Assembly (NCBI GenBank): GCA_024275995.1
Contig: JAJRYB010000021.1
Coordinates: forward strand, 1 to 44,040
DNA from: Planctomycetota bacterium
GTDB taxonomy: Bacteria > Planctomycetota > Phycisphaerae > SM23-33
Length of the DNA stretch: 44,040 nucleotides
Direction of reading: 5' to 3'
How positions within the stretch are numbered: position 1 is the stretch's first letter; each line of letters opens with the position of its first letter. The notes beneath the pieces were generated by a model, which did no database searches, had not been told where the DNA came from, and saw nothing but the letters and a program-made list of their open reading frames with translations. A program made the position numbers and the translations under genes. Positions 36,169 through 44,040 of this stretch are shown here, in pieces.

Positions 36169-36834
36169 TCAACAGTTCGCACGGAGCTTATCGAACTCAA
36201 CCACCATCTCCGCCAGCACGTCGTCTGCCTCGCCGCCGCCGTCGACGTCGATGACCTTCAGTCCATCCCGGTCGCGGTAGTACGCGATCACCGGTTCGGT
36301 CTGCTTGTAATACGTCTCCAGGCGTTCCCGAACGACCTGTTCCGTGTCGTCCGCGCGCTGGGTCAATTCCGAACCGCACGCATCGCAAACGTTGTCCTTC
36401 CGTGGCGGCATGAACGTCAGATGGTATATCTTGCCGCACTTCCCGCAGGTACGTCTTCCGGTAATCCGCTTGACGATCAAGTCGTCCTCCGCCGTCATCA
36501 CCACAACGGCGTCCAGCGGTTTACCGGCCTTGTCCAACTGCTCGTCGAGCGCGGAAGCCTGGGGAACGGTTCGTGGAAACCCGTCCAGCAGCAGCCCGCC
36601 CGCAGCGGTGCACCGTGTAATAGCGCCGGCCATTACTTCCACGACGGTCTCGTCGGGAACAAGCTGCCCGGCACTCATGTATTCGCCCAACTTCCTGCCA
36701 AGTTGCGAACCGCTGTCCTTTTCCGCGCGGAAAATATCTCCGCTGGACAGGTGGTCCATATCGAACCGCTCGGCAAGGCGTTTCGCCTGGGTGCCCTTAC
36801 CGGCGCCCGGAGGTCCCATCAGCACTATTCTCAA
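36169..36834 (-). CDS. adk: adenylate kinase
   Basis: Interconverts ATP, AMP and ADP. The 221-residue protein has the P loop GPPGAGKGTQAKRL, the AMP-binding HLSSGDIFRA and LLDGFPRT, and a long LID domain with a zinc site (CGKCGKIYHLTF and, later, CDACG), the form seen in Gram-positive and many other bacteria. Its start overlaps the end of secY by four bases. Confidence 0.96.
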   Translation of the reverse strand: MRIVLMGPPGAGKGTQAKRLAERFDMDHLSSGDIFRAEKDSGSQLGRKLGEYMSAGQLVPDETVVEVMAGAITRCTAAGGLLLDGFPRTVPQASALDEQLDKAGKPLDAVVVMTAEDDLIVKRITGRRTCGKCGKIYHLTFMPPRKDNVCDACGSELTQRADDTEQVVRERLETYYKQTEPVIAYYRDRDGLKVIDVDGGGEADDVLAEMVVEFDKLRANC

Positions 36835-38558
36835 CGGTATGCTCCCTTGATTCGCGTACTTCCACCAAGGAAACCACCGTAATTACGCATCACGAGATTC
36901 GCCTCGATCCGCTGGACTATGTCCAGCGCCACGGAGACGACGATCAGCAGTCCGGTCCCGCCGACGAACGCGGATATCCTGAACGGGATTCCAAGCATGT
37001 TATTGATCGTCATCGGGATGACGGCTATGACGGCGAGGAACGCCGCACCGCAGTAGGTAATCCTCTCCATCACGCGCTCGAGATACTCTGCCGTTCTCCT
37101 GCCCGGTCGCAAACCCGGGATGAAATGCCCCTGATCGCGCAGGTTATCGGCCATGTCTTTTGGTCTGAACTGGATGGTGGTCCAGAAATACGCGAAGAAG
37201 AATATCAGCCCGATGTATATCACCGTGTAGGTGTAGCTGCGCATCTGGAACGCATCGGCGAGCGTCTGTGTCAGGGCATTGTTCCAGTTCGACTGGAGCC
37301 AGTTAAACAGCACGTTCGGGAATATCATCAGCGACGAAGCGAAAATAATCGGCATGACGCCGCCGTGGTTCACCCGGAGCGGCATGTATTGCCTCTGTCC
37401 GCCGTAAACGCGCCGTCCCCTCGTTTGTTTTGCCTGCTGGATCGGAATTCGCCGCTGTCCCTGCGTAATGAGGATCGCGCCGGCGACGATGAAAATGAAA
37501 GCGCCCATAAGGAACAGGATTTTGATCGCGCCGATCTTTCCGGTGTCACCACCGGTCAGGCTGAAGCTCACCATTGAGCTGAGATCGACGATGGCGCCGG
37601 GCAGCCTCGCGACGATACCCGCCATGATCAGCAGACTGATTCCGCTACCGATACCGTATTCGTCTATCTGCTCGCCCAGCCACATCAGGAATACAGTTCC
37701 CGCCGTAAGCCCGAGGATCCCGATGAGGTAGATCAACGTGGAATCGGCTACTTCCGGATACAAAAGCCCCTGCTTGCGCATAAAGTTTATCCAGAAGACC
37801 GCCTGGATGACACAAAGCACGACGGTCGCGTATCGCGTGTATTCCTGGATCTTCTTCTGCCCGACGGGGCCTTCCTTCTGGAGGCGTTCCAGCGCGGGAA
37901 CGACCGTCACGAGAAGCTGGAAGATGATCGACGCCGAGATATAGGGCATAATTCCAAGCCCGAACAGCGTGGATTGCTGGAGGTTTCCACCGGTGAACAT
38001 ACTCAGGTATTGCAGGGCCTGACCCCACGGTCCCTGCTCGGCGGCGCCCATGATCTCCTTGATCCTGTCGGAGTTCAGACCGGGCAGCGGGATGTGGAAA
38101 CCAATCCGGTAGATACACAGTAGCGACAGCGTGAATATCAGTTTCCCAAGCAGTTCGGGAATCGCGAAGATATTTTCGAGAACGCGCCGGATTCTGGATT
38201 CCGCCCACAGGGCGTAGTAGTACACCCCGGCGATAAGCAGACCGGTAACGATTTTCAGAACGGGAGTCACCAGCTCGCGCGTGGTGAACGGTCCATCGGC
38301 CAGGATGAGCAGATCTCCCACGGCGCCGCCTACCAGGCGCAGCGTCAGGGACGCCAGGACCGCCGTGGTAGCCCAGCGAAAGATATCGAACGCCGAGGAC
38401 GCGCGGATCACCAGGCCGGCAGCGACAAGGAACACAAGCCCCTCGATAACGCTGACAATCCGCGTCGTGCCGATCGCGCCCATGCCGTCGATCGCCAGCA
38501 TGATGCCGACAATACCCAGTACAACGGCGATCAGAAGTCTGATGAATCGAAAGTTCAT
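36831..38558 (-). CDS. secY: protein translocase subunit SecY with N-terminal membrane extension
   Basis: Channel subunit of the Sec translocon. The canonical part begins near residue 127 with NIFAIPELLGKLIFTLSLL and IYRIGFHIPLPG (plug region) and keeps YISASIIFQLL, PALERLQKEG and the C-terminal GTGLLIVVSVALD. The protein is 575 residues against about 440 usually. The extra 125 residues contain about four hydrophobic helices (near 6-25, 35-53, 62-85 and 95-118). No start codon lies close to the canonical start, so the extension appears to be translated as part of SecY. Confidence 0.93.
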   Translation of the reverse strand: MNFRFIRLLIAVVLGIVGIMLAIDGMGAIGTTRIVSVIEGLVFLVAAGLVIRASSAFDIFRWATTAVLASLTLRLVGGAVGDLLILADGPFTTRELVTPVLKIVTGLLIAGVYYYALWAESRIRRVLENIFAIPELLGKLIFTLSLLCIYRIGFHIPLPGLNSDRIKEIMGAAEQGPWGQALQYLSMFTGGNLQQSTLFGLGIMPYISASIIFQLLVTVVPALERLQKEGPVGQKKIQEYTRYATVVLCVIQAVFWINFMRKQGLLYPEVADSTLIYLIGILGLTAGTVFLMWLGEQIDEYGIGSGISLLIMAGIVARLPGAIVDLSSMVSFSLTGGDTGKIGAIKILFLMGAFIFIVAGAILITQGQRRIPIQQAKQTRGRRVYGGQRQYMPLRVNHGGVMPIIFASSLMIFPNVLFNWLQSNWNNALTQTLADAFQMRSYTYTVIYIGLIFFFAYFWTTIQFRPKDMADNLRDQGHFIPGLRPGRRTAEYLERVMERITYCGAAFLAVIAVIPMTINNMLGIPFRISAFVGGTGLLIVVSVALDIVQRIEANLVMRNYGGFLGGSTRIKGAYR

Positions 38559-38664
38559 ACTATTTAACTCGCCTGCTCCATGCAGGTTTTTTCGTGCGGC
38601 CTTGGCTGCACCATTTCAGTACCCGGGATCTCTCCCGATGATTCCTGTGTTCCGTACCGGATTT

Positions 38665-39111
38665 TTACACCGTTTCAATCGTTCCGCCCGCGGCTGCGAT
38701 CTTCTCCAGCGCGGAGGCGGAAAATTTCGTCGCGAATACCGTTAACTTCTTCTTCAGGTCGCCGTTCCCAAGCACCTTCACGGGCTTTTTCGCATCCTCG
38801 ATGAGCCTTGCCCGCTTCAACGCCTCGCCGTCCACGCGCGAGCCGTCATCGAACTTTTCGTCGAGGCTGGCGACATTCACGATCTGGAATTCCTTGCGGA
38901 AGTCGGCGTTACTGAATCCCCGCTTCGGAATCCTCGCCAGCATGGGGTTCTGTCCACCCTCGAAGCCCAGAAGCGAACCGGTTCCTCTCCGCGAACCGTA
39001 TCCCTTGTGCCCGCGGCCTGAGGTCTTACCCTTGCCCGAACCGATACCGCGTCCGATGCGCTTGCGACGCTTATACTTTCCGGCAGATTGTAGAATTTCG
39101 TCCAACTTCAT
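38665..39111 (-). CDS. rplO: 50S ribosomal protein L15
   Basis: A 148-residue L15. The glycine- and basic-rich N-terminus (RIGRGIGSGKGKTSGRGHKG) and GFEGGQNPMLARIPKRGF are diagnostic; the globular C-terminal part follows. It overlaps the end of rpsE by four bases, leaving no room for rpmD (L30), which lies here in many bacteria. Confidence 0.97.
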   Translation of the reverse strand: MKLDEILQSAGKYKRRKRIGRGIGSGKGKTSGRGHKGYGSRRGTGSLLGFEGGQNPMLARIPKRGFSNADFRKEFQIVNVASLDEKFDDGSRVDGEALKRARLIEDAKKPVKVLGNGDLKKKLTVFATKFSASALEKIAAAGGTIETV

Positions 39112-39617
39112 CCGACGTTCACTCCTCGCAGAGCGCCTATCATCTCGGCAGTCCGCAATTTCTTCAACGCGTCCATACCCGCCTTGAGCAGGTTCTTGGG
39201 CGTTGTGGACCCGTATGCCTTGGTCAGCAGGTTGCGAATACCCGCCAGCTCGAACAGTGGACGAATCATCTTTCCGGCAATCACGCCCGTACCTTCCGAT
39301 GCCGGCACCAGGACCACGTGCGACGCGCCGACACGTCCGGAGACCGCGTGTGGAATACTGGAATGCTTGCGATTGATGGCGACCATGTTCTTCTTCGCGT
39401 CCGCGATAGCCTTCTCGACGCCCTGCGGAACGGAATTGGCCTTTCCATATCCGATTCCGACGTTCCCGCTGCGATCGCCAACCACGACGAGCACGCCGAA
39501 GCTGAATCGACGTCCGCCTTTGACGACTTTCGCGTATCGGTCGATCTTGATGACCGTATCTTCCAGGACGCCTCCGCCATCGAGACTCTCAGGTTCGTTT
39601 GTACGCTGCAACGCCAC
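39108..39617 (-). CDS. rpsE: 30S ribosomal protein S5
   Basis: A 169-residue S5, important for decoding accuracy. IDRYAKVVKGGRRFSFGVLV, GYGKANSVPQGVEKAI and the C-terminal STTPKNLLKAGMDAL are present. The start is GTG at 39617 with GGAG nine bases upstream, giving the N-terminus MALQRTNEPES. The gene ends inside the rplO start. Confidence 0.96.
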   Translation of the reverse strand: MALQRTNEPESLDGGGVLEDTVIKIDRYAKVVKGGRRFSFGVLVVVGDRSGNVGIGYGKANSVPQGVEKAIADAKKNMVAINRKHSSIPHAVSGRVGASHVVLVPASEGTGVIAGKMIRPLFELAGIRNLLTKAYGSTTPKNLLKAGMDALKKLRTAEMIGALRGVNVG

Positions 39618-39638
39618 GATAGAAAGCTCCTGCCAGTG

Positions 39639-40007
39639 TTAAAATTCCAGACCGCCTTTGCGTGCTGCGTCGGCAAGCTCGCGGACGCGCCCGTGGTACG
39701 GATATCCGTTCCTGTCGAACACCACTTTCTTGATGCCCGCCTGAACTGCTTTGGCCGCCAGCGCCGCACCAACCACCTTGGCGGCGCTTTTGTTCCCGCC
39801 ATAATCCACGTCGTCGCGGAGCGGACTTTCGATGGACGAAGCGGCCACCAGCGTCTTTCCACCGCTGTCGTCCACGATTTGTGCATAGATGTTGTTGTGG
39901 CTGCGGAAAACGGTCAGGCGCGGTCGCTCCACCGTACCGGTGATGTGCTTTCGCACCCGTCGTTTGCGTCGCTGCCTACGTCTTGTTTTTTTCAGGGTTG
40001 GCTTCAT
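39639..40007 (-). CDS. rplR: 50S ribosomal protein L18
   Basis: A 122-residue 5S rRNA-binding protein: basic N-terminus, [20 protein letters not shown], and [20 protein letters not shown] with the usual C-terminal GLEF. It lies between rplF and rpsE in the standard order. Confidence 0.96.
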   Translation of the reverse strand: MKPTLKKTRRRQRRKRRVRKHITGTVERPRLTVFRSHNNIYAQIVDDSGGKTLVAASSIESPLRDDVDYGGNKSAAKVVGAALAAKAVQAGIKKVVFDRNGYPYHGRVRELADAARKGGLEF

Positions 40008-40043
40008 GATCTTCTCGCCGTTTCTCGTCCGTCCGGTCTGTTC

Positions 40044-40622
40044 TTACGCGCCTCCGGCTGCGAAGGCCTTTCCGACCTTCCGACGGATGTGCTCCCCGGC
40101 GTATCTAATACCCTTGCCCTTATATGGTTCGGGCGGACGCGCCTTGCGGATCCGTGCGGCCAACTCTCCGACGGCCTGCTTGTCCGCGCCCTTGACGGAA
40201 AACCTCGCCGGTTCACTATCGCCGCGAGCCTGCGGGGTTGTCACTTCCACGGTGACCCCGGCGGGTACATCGAACACCACCGGATGGCTCCTGCCACACG
40301 TCACCGACAGTTTCTGTCCCTGCAATTGAACGCCGTACCCGACGCCGTAGACTTCCAGCCCCCTGGCGAAGCCTTCCTTGCAACCCTGCACCATGTTGGC
40401 GATCAGGCTGCGAGTCAACCCGTGCAGAGATCGACCGGAGCGATCGTCGTTCCTGCGATCGACGATAACCTGCCTGGCCGCCTCGTCGACCTTCACGGTA
40501 ATCTCAGGCCGGTGAGTCCAGGTGAGTTTGCCCACCGGACCCTCGACGGTTACGGTTCGCCCGGAAAGGCTTACCTTGACGCCTTCGAGAATCGGGATTG
40601 GTTTTTTTCCTACACGTGACAT
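40044..40622 (-). CDS. rplF: 50S ribosomal protein L6
   Basis: A 192-residue L6 with two copies of its alpha/beta domain. MSRVGKKPIPI at the start, LIANMVQGCKEGFARGLEVY in the middle and the C-terminal signature RPPEPYKGKGIRYAGEHIRR are all clear. Confidence 0.97.
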   Translation of the reverse strand: MSRVGKKPIPILEGVKVSLSGRTVTVEGPVGKLTWTHRPEITVKVDEAARQVIVDRRNDDRSGRSLHGLTRSLIANMVQGCKEGFARGLEVYGVGYGVQLQGQKLSVTCGRSHPVVFDVPAGVTVEVTTPQARGDSEPARFSVKGADKQAVGELAARIRKARPPEPYKGKGIRYAGEHIRRKVGKAFAAGGA

Positions 40623-40638
40623 AGTTTCTCAGCCTTCA

Positions 40639-41037
40639 TCAGCAAACGGTGCAAAGCACCTCGCCGCCAATGTTTCCCTCGCGGCATTTTCGATCGCTCA
40701 AGATACCCTGCGAGGTCGAGATAACGGCGATACCCATCCCATTCAGCACGCGGGGCAATTTCGACGCGCCGCGATACAGTCGCCGTCCGGGCCTGCTGGC
40801 ACGCTTGATTTCCGTTATCACGTCTTCGCCCATCGGCCCGTATTTCAGATATACGCGCAACAGGCCTTGCTTGTTGTCTTCTACCCGCCGATGGTCCTCG
40901 ATGTATCCTTCTTCCTTGAGGACGCGGCAGATGCCTTCGCAGGTCTTGGACGCGCGAATGTTCACGGTCGTATGCCGCGAACGCAGTGCGTTGCGGATCC
41001 GCGTCAACATGTCGGCAATCGGGTCAGACAGACTCAT
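40639..41037 (-). CDS. rpsH: 30S ribosomal protein S8
   Basis: A 132-residue S8, which binds the central domain of 16S rRNA and in E. coli also represses the spc operon. MSLSDPIADMLTRIRNALRS at the start and the C-terminal STSQGILSDRKCREGNIGGE are diagnostic. Confidence 0.96.
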   Translation of the reverse strand: MSLSDPIADMLTRIRNALRSRHTTVNIRASKTCEGICRVLKEEGYIEDHRRVEDNKQGLLRVYLKYGPMGEDVITEIKRASRPGRRLYRGASKLPRVLNGMGIAVISTSQGILSDRKCREGNIGGEVLCTVC

Positions 41038-41053
41038 CGTGTTCCATTCCTCA

Positions 41054-41239
41054 TCACCAACTGGCCTTCTTCATCCCCGGGATCTTGCCCTCGTTCGCGA
41101 GGGTTCGCAGGCAGATTCGGCAAATCCGAAACTTGCGATACACGCTGCGCGGGCGACCGCACAACTGGCATCGCCGGATCGTCCGACTGCTGAACTTCGG
41201 GGGACGCTTCGCTTTTGCTATCTGGGCTTTCGTCGCCAT
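41054..41239 (-). CDS. rpsN: 30S ribosomal protein S14, zinc type (type Z)
   Basis: A 61-residue short S14 with the four zinc cysteines in [20 protein letters not shown], the C-plus form. [18 protein letters not shown] is the usual C-terminus. About 106 bases lie between it and rplE, with a small CCGG-bounded AT-rich segment but no gene. Confidence 0.96.
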   Translation of the reverse strand: MATKAQIAKAKRPPKFSSRTIRRCQLCGRPRSVYRKFRICRICLRTLANEGKIPGMKKASW

Positions 41240-41345
41240 AACTTCATTGACCTTTTATTGATCTTCAGGCTTTCTCGCCGCCGGAAAATACTAAAAATAC
41301 CGGACGCTCCACCCTTCGTGTCATGTTCGTAATGCAAATTACCGT

Positions 41346-41891
41346 TTATTCCTTGCGGAAAGGCATTCCCAGAAGGCTCAGCAACTCGCGAGCCTCTTCG
41401 TCGGTCCCGGCGGAGGTCTGGAAAGCGATGTTCATTCCCTGCACCACCGTTACGCTGTCCGGATCGATCTCCGGGAACACCGTCTGCTCGATAAGTCCCA
41501 TGTTGTAATTGCCGCGCCCGTCAAACGCCGAGGGGTTCAACCCGCGGAAGTCCTTCACGCGGGGGATCACCAATGAAACCAGCCGGTCCAGAAACTCCCA
41601 CATCCGTTTTCCACGGAGCGTCACCTTCAGGCCGACCCGCATACCGGCCCGCAGCTTGAAATTGCTGACCGACTTCCGCGCCCGCGTAACGAGGGGCTGC
41701 TGGCCGGTGATAAGGGCGAGTTGCTTGGTGGTCTCTTCCAACTTGTTCTTTTCCGTCTCCGCGTCTCCGATGCCCATCGACACGACGATTTTCTTCAACC
41801 TCGGAATGGCCATCGGGTTTCCGTACTGAAAACGATCCTTCAGTGCGCCCGTCGCCTCGTTCTTATATTTTTCTGCGAGCCGCGCTACCAT
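41346..41891 (-). CDS. rplE: 50S ribosomal protein L5
   Basis: A 181-residue L5, which contacts 5S rRNA and P-site tRNA. IPRLKKIVVSMGIGDA, GQQPLVTRARKSVSNFKLR, and IPRVKDFRGLNPSAFDGRGN are conserved. It begins three bases after rplX. Confidence 0.97.
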   Translation of the reverse strand: MVARLAEKYKNEATGALKDRFQYGNPMAIPRLKKIVVSMGIGDAETEKNKLEETTKQLALITGQQPLVTRARKSVSNFKLRAGMRVGLKVTLRGKRMWEFLDRLVSLVIPRVKDFRGLNPSAFDGRGNYNMGLIEQTVFPEIDPDSVTVVQGMNIAFQTSAGTDEEARELLSLLGMPFRKE

Positions 41892-41894
41892 GGG

Positions 41895-42236
41895 TTATAC
41901 CTGCCTGGCTTTCTTAACCTCGCCCAGCGACTGGCCGGACTTCTTGGCGTACCGTTCTTTCGACCCGTCCGGGGTGATACGAAACCCCACGCGGGTCGGC
42001 TGATTCGTCTTGGGGTCTACGGGCAGAACGTTGGAAATGTCGATAGGCATTTCCTTCTGGATGCGTCCACCCTGCGGATGCTGTCGCGACGGGCGAAGGT
42101 GCTTGTACACGCGGTTGGCGCCCTGGACGATCACCTTCCTCCTGGACCCGTCCACGCGCAGCACCTCGCCGACCTTTCCCTTGTCGTCGCCGGCGATAAT
42201 CATCACCATGTCGCCTTTTTTCAAATGCGTCGCCAT
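41895..42236 (-). CDS. rplX: 50S ribosomal protein L24
   Basis: A 113-residue L24 with the KOW motif at its N-terminus (KKGDMVMIIAGDDKGKVGEV) and VIVQGANRVYKHLRPSRQHP. The ATG at 42236 gives the normal N-terminus (MATHLKKGD); an in-frame upstream start would overlap rplN and add eight residues. Confidence 0.95.
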   Translation of the reverse strand: MATHLKKGDMVMIIAGDDKGKVGEVLRVDGSRRKVIVQGANRVYKHLRPSRQHPQGGRIQKEMPIDISNVLPVDPKTNQPTRVGFRITPDGSKERYAKKSGQSLGEVKKARQV

Positions 42237-42240
42237 ATCC

Positions 42241-42627
42241 TCACACCACCTCTGAAGCAAGTGACACGATTTTCATGAAGTTCTTCTCGCGAAGCTCTCT
42301 CGCCACTGCGCCGAAGATACGGGTTCCCTTGGGGTTCCTGTCCTCATCGACGATCACCACCGCGTTCCTGTCGAAACGCACGTAGCTTCCATCTTCTCGC
42401 CGCAGGGGAAACGCCGTGCGGACTATTACGCACCGGACAATGTCGCCCTTCTTGACTTCCGAACCCGGCATCGCTTTCTTGATTGAACAAATTATGATAT
42501 CGCCCACCGACGCCGTCCTGCGGGTAAAACCCTGCCTGCGCGTCGAACCGCCAAGCACCCTGATGCAACCCACTTCCCGGGCACCGGTGTTGTCGGCCAC
42601 TGCCAAACGCGTCTCTTGCTGAATCAC
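42241..42627 (-). CDS. rplN: 50S ribosomal protein L14
   Basis: A 128-residue L14 at the subunit interface. The GTG start at 42627 gives [20 protein letters not shown], matching the universal N-terminus, and AAGGG lies eight bases upstream. [20 protein letters not shown] and the end [12 protein letters not shown] complete the family pattern. Confidence 0.96.
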   Translation of the reverse strand: MIQQETRLAVADNTGAREVGCIRVLGGSTRRQGFTRRTASVGDIIICSIKKAMPGSEVKKGDIVRCVIVRTAFPLRREDGSYVRFDRNAVVIVDEDRNPKGTRIFGAVARELREKNFMKIVSLASEVV

Positions 42628-42631
42628 AGGA

Positions 42632-42940
42632 CTAACCCTTATCCACTGATATCTGGATATTGCTCGCCGACGTGCGGACCACCCGCAACAGTCGCCACGA
42701 CTTGCTCTTGCTCAACCTTCGACAGGGCACGATCTCCACGACGTCGCCGAGGCCCGCCTTGTCGGCCGGATCGTGTACTGCGATCTTCCTCCGACGACGC
42801 GCGTATTTACCGTACTGAGGGTGCTTGACCTTGCTTTCGACGACCACGTGGATCGTCTTATCGCCACCGGTCGAAGCCACCTTTCCCGTCCGGACCTGCC
42901 GAACCGCCGCGGGTTTCTTTGTCTCGTTAGTATCGCTCAT
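42632..42940 (-). CDS. rpsQ: 30S ribosomal protein S17
   Basis: A 102-residue S17. [34 protein letters not shown] and [20 protein letters not shown] are family-typical. It has about 12 extra N-terminal residues ([15 protein letters not shown]) compared with E. coli. Confidence 0.95.
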   Translation of the reverse strand: MSDTNETKKPAAVRQVRTGKVASTGGDKTIHVVVESKVKHPQYGKYARRRRKIAVHDPADKAGLGDVVEIVPCRRLSKSKSWRLLRVVRTSASNIQISVDKG

Positions 42941-42954
42941 ATGCCTTCAAGTTC

Positions 42955-43182
42955 TCACTTGGCGCCGCCGGGGACCGCCTGGTTTTGAGCGCCCGCCAAT
43001 TCGCGCTCGCGGATAATCGTCAACAGACGCGCAATGTCCCGCTTGGCCTTGGTAATCAACGTGGGATCCTCGAGTTTTTCCGTGACCGCCTGCGCCCGGA
43101 TATCGAACAAATGCCGATGCAGACGCTCCAGCTCGGTCCGGAGTTCCTCGTCGTTCAATTCTCGAATTTCACTGATCTTCAT
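42955..43182 (-). CDS. rpmC: 50S ribosomal protein L29
   Basis: A 75-residue two-helix protein at the exit tunnel: MKISEIRELNDEELRTELER, LFDIRAQAVTEKLEDP and ITKAKRDIARLLTIIRERE. A ten-residue Gln/Gly tail follows the normal end. Confidence 0.95.
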   Translation of the reverse strand: MKISEIRELNDEELRTELERLHRHLFDIRAQAVTEKLEDPTLITKAKRDIARLLTIIRERELAGAQNQAVPGGAK

Positions 43183-43194
43183 GCTGCCTGAACC

Positions 43195-43620
43195 CTAAAG
43201 TGCCTGTCGACGATGCAGCAGGCGGCATCGAACGGGCATTTTCGCCGCGACACGACGAAGCGCCTGCTTGGCTGTGTTTTCGTCTACGCCGGCGATCTCG
43301 TAGAGAACCGTTCCGGGTTTGACCACGGCTACCCAGTTCTTCGTCTCGCCCTTGCCCTTGCCCATTCGCGTTTCCAATGGCTTTCCGCTGATCGGCTTGT
43401 CCGGAAAAATCCGGATGTAAACCTTGCCTTCGCGATGCAGAAAGTGCGTAGCCGCCACGCGACCCGCTTCGATCTGCCGCGCGGTCACCCATGCCGAATC
43501 CATGCTCTGCAATCCGTATTCACCGAACACCACGGTGTTGCCTCGCGTAGCCATCCCGCGATCGCGGTTCGAACCACGCTGCTGCCTGCGGTGCAATACT
43601 CGTTTAGGCATTAATGCCAT
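43195..43620 (-). CDS. rplP: 50S ribosomal protein L16
   Basis: A 141-residue L16 near the peptidyl-transferase centre. [38 protein letters not shown] and [17 protein letters not shown] are diagnostic. The ATG at 43620 has AGGTG upstream; the usual MLMPKR start corresponds to residue 3-4. Confidence 0.96.
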   Translation of the reverse strand: MALMPKRVLHRRQQRGSNRDRGMATRGNTVVFGEYGLQSMDSAWVTARQIEAGRVAATHFLHREGKVYIRIFPDKPISGKPLETRMGKGKGETKNWVAVVKPGTVLYEIAGVDENTAKQALRRVAAKMPVRCRLLHRRQAL

Positions 43621-43737
43621 CGTGACACCTGTTTATTAGAAATCGAACTGCAACGTTAATCCAAACACTCTACTGCCTTGCCCGAAAACATCGGCCTCCC
43701 GTTGGTCGGCCTTGCCAAACGTGCTACTCAAAGGTTA

Positions 43738-44040
43738 TTACTCTTTGGCTTCCTGGCCGCCGGACTCATTTGCCTGCGGCGAAGATGTCTTGGGTTCTTC
43801 CGTTGTCCGTACTTCGTTCTGCGTCGGCGGCTGCTCGGGTGCCGGCTGCTCGTCGGACTGCGCCTTGGCTTTGGCTTCGGCTGCTGCCGTGGCGGCTTCC
43901 TTCGCCTGTGCAGCTCGCTGCACCGCACCCAGACGCGATCCACCCGGTCTTGCCGTCGGAACCGGCGGCGCCTCGCGTCCGCCGCGACCGCCGCGACCAC
44001 GTCCGCCGCCACCGCCGCGACCACGTCCGCCGCCACCGCC
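43738..44040 (-). CDS. rpsC: 30S ribosomal protein S3, C-terminal extension only (partial)
   Basis: The open frame enters from the right edge and ends in TAA at 43738. Its 100 visible residues are low complexity: an RGG-like stretch (GGGGGRGRGGGGGRGRGGRG), a short PPVPTARPGGSRLGA linker, then an Ala/Lys/Glu/Gln region (AAQAKEAATAAAEAKAKAQS) and a Pro/Glu/Ser end. Identity as S3 rests on position: rpsC precedes rplP in this operon in nearly all bacteria, and S3 can carry basic C-terminal tails. The KH domains lie outside the window. Confidence 0.7.
   Translation of the reverse strand, partial: GGGGGRGRGGGGGRGRGGRGGREAPPVPTARPGGSRLGAVQRAAQAKEAATAAAEAKAKAQSDEQPAPEQPPTQNEVRTTEEPKTSSPQANESGGQEAKE
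43987..44040. repeat. 24-bp tandem repeat encoding an RGG-like tail
   Basis: Two perfect copies of a 24-base unit (43987-44010 and 44011-44034, starting ACCGCCGCGACCACG) and the beginning of a third run off the window. Each unit encodes GGGGGRGR on the minus strand, so copy number changes would lengthen or shorten the S3 tail in frame. Confidence 0.9.

Noticed and set aside
39318-40619. 433-codon plus-strand frame across rpsE, rplR and rplF
   Set aside because: Antisense to ribosomal protein genes; no domain.
41278-41305. CCGG-bounded AT-rich segment between rplE and rpsN as a terminator
   Set aside because: Only a four-base stem with a long loop; a break in the operon here is unlikely.

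Overview
The window is one GC-rich bacterial chromosome segment, very probably from the Planctomycetota (perhaps the Phycisphaerae side; this is inference from gene content). Pointers are a sigma-70 factor with DNA-binding domains added at its N-terminus, a cytochrome-like protein with the CX4CH motif common in planctomycete cytochrome-domain proteins, paired ExbD genes in a TPR/VWA cluster, a lipid A gene (so a diderm envelope), and a ribosomal superoperon lacking rpmD and infA at their usual places. Superoxide reductase suggests anaerobic or microaerobic life. No mobile element, CRISPR array or rRNA gene was seen.

Left part (0-12.9 kb, mostly + strand): two overlapping tiny membrane proteins, a B12-binding radical SAM enzyme and a 48-residue basic protein; lpxA with its own promoter; a tight amino acid operon hom-apgM-lysC behind a good promoter that carries a 19-bp dyad, where the ApgM-like protein may supply the homoserine kinase step; a methyltransferase and a membrane-anchored nuclease; superoxide reductase; two minus-strand envelope proteins; enolase with a long folded leader; and an FtsB-like protein.

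Middle part (13-31.4 kb, almost all minus strand) is envelope and regulation: a peptidase-MA-like metalloprotease, the sigma factor, a GAF/AAA+/Fis activator, a coiled-coil lipoprotein, a membrane-anchored unknown, a cytochrome-like protein, tRNA-Cys, then a compact six-gene block transcribed as VWA protein, TPR protein, ExbB, ExbD, ExbD, giant TPR protein. This block looks like an ion-driven envelope machine and is the best candidate here for an undescribed system. A zinc-ribbon mini-protein, tRNA-Leu and a processive family 2 glycosyltransferase lie upstream.

Right part (31.5-44 kb, minus strand): a HIT protein, then the S10/spc/alpha ribosomal cluster, transcribed rpsC(partial)-rplP-rpmC-rpsQ-rplN-rplX-rplE-rpsN-rpsH-rplF-rplR-rpsE-rplO-secY-adk-map-rpmJ-rpsM-rpsK-rpsD-rpoA-rplQ. 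Several members are modified: SecY has about four extra N-terminal membrane segments, L17 an acidic tail, and S3 an RGG-rich tail.

A recurrent oddity is that stop-codon neighbourhoods are repeated, directly or inverted, just downstream of their genes, most clearly at the two convergent gene junctions (9.2 and 12.9-13.0 kb).
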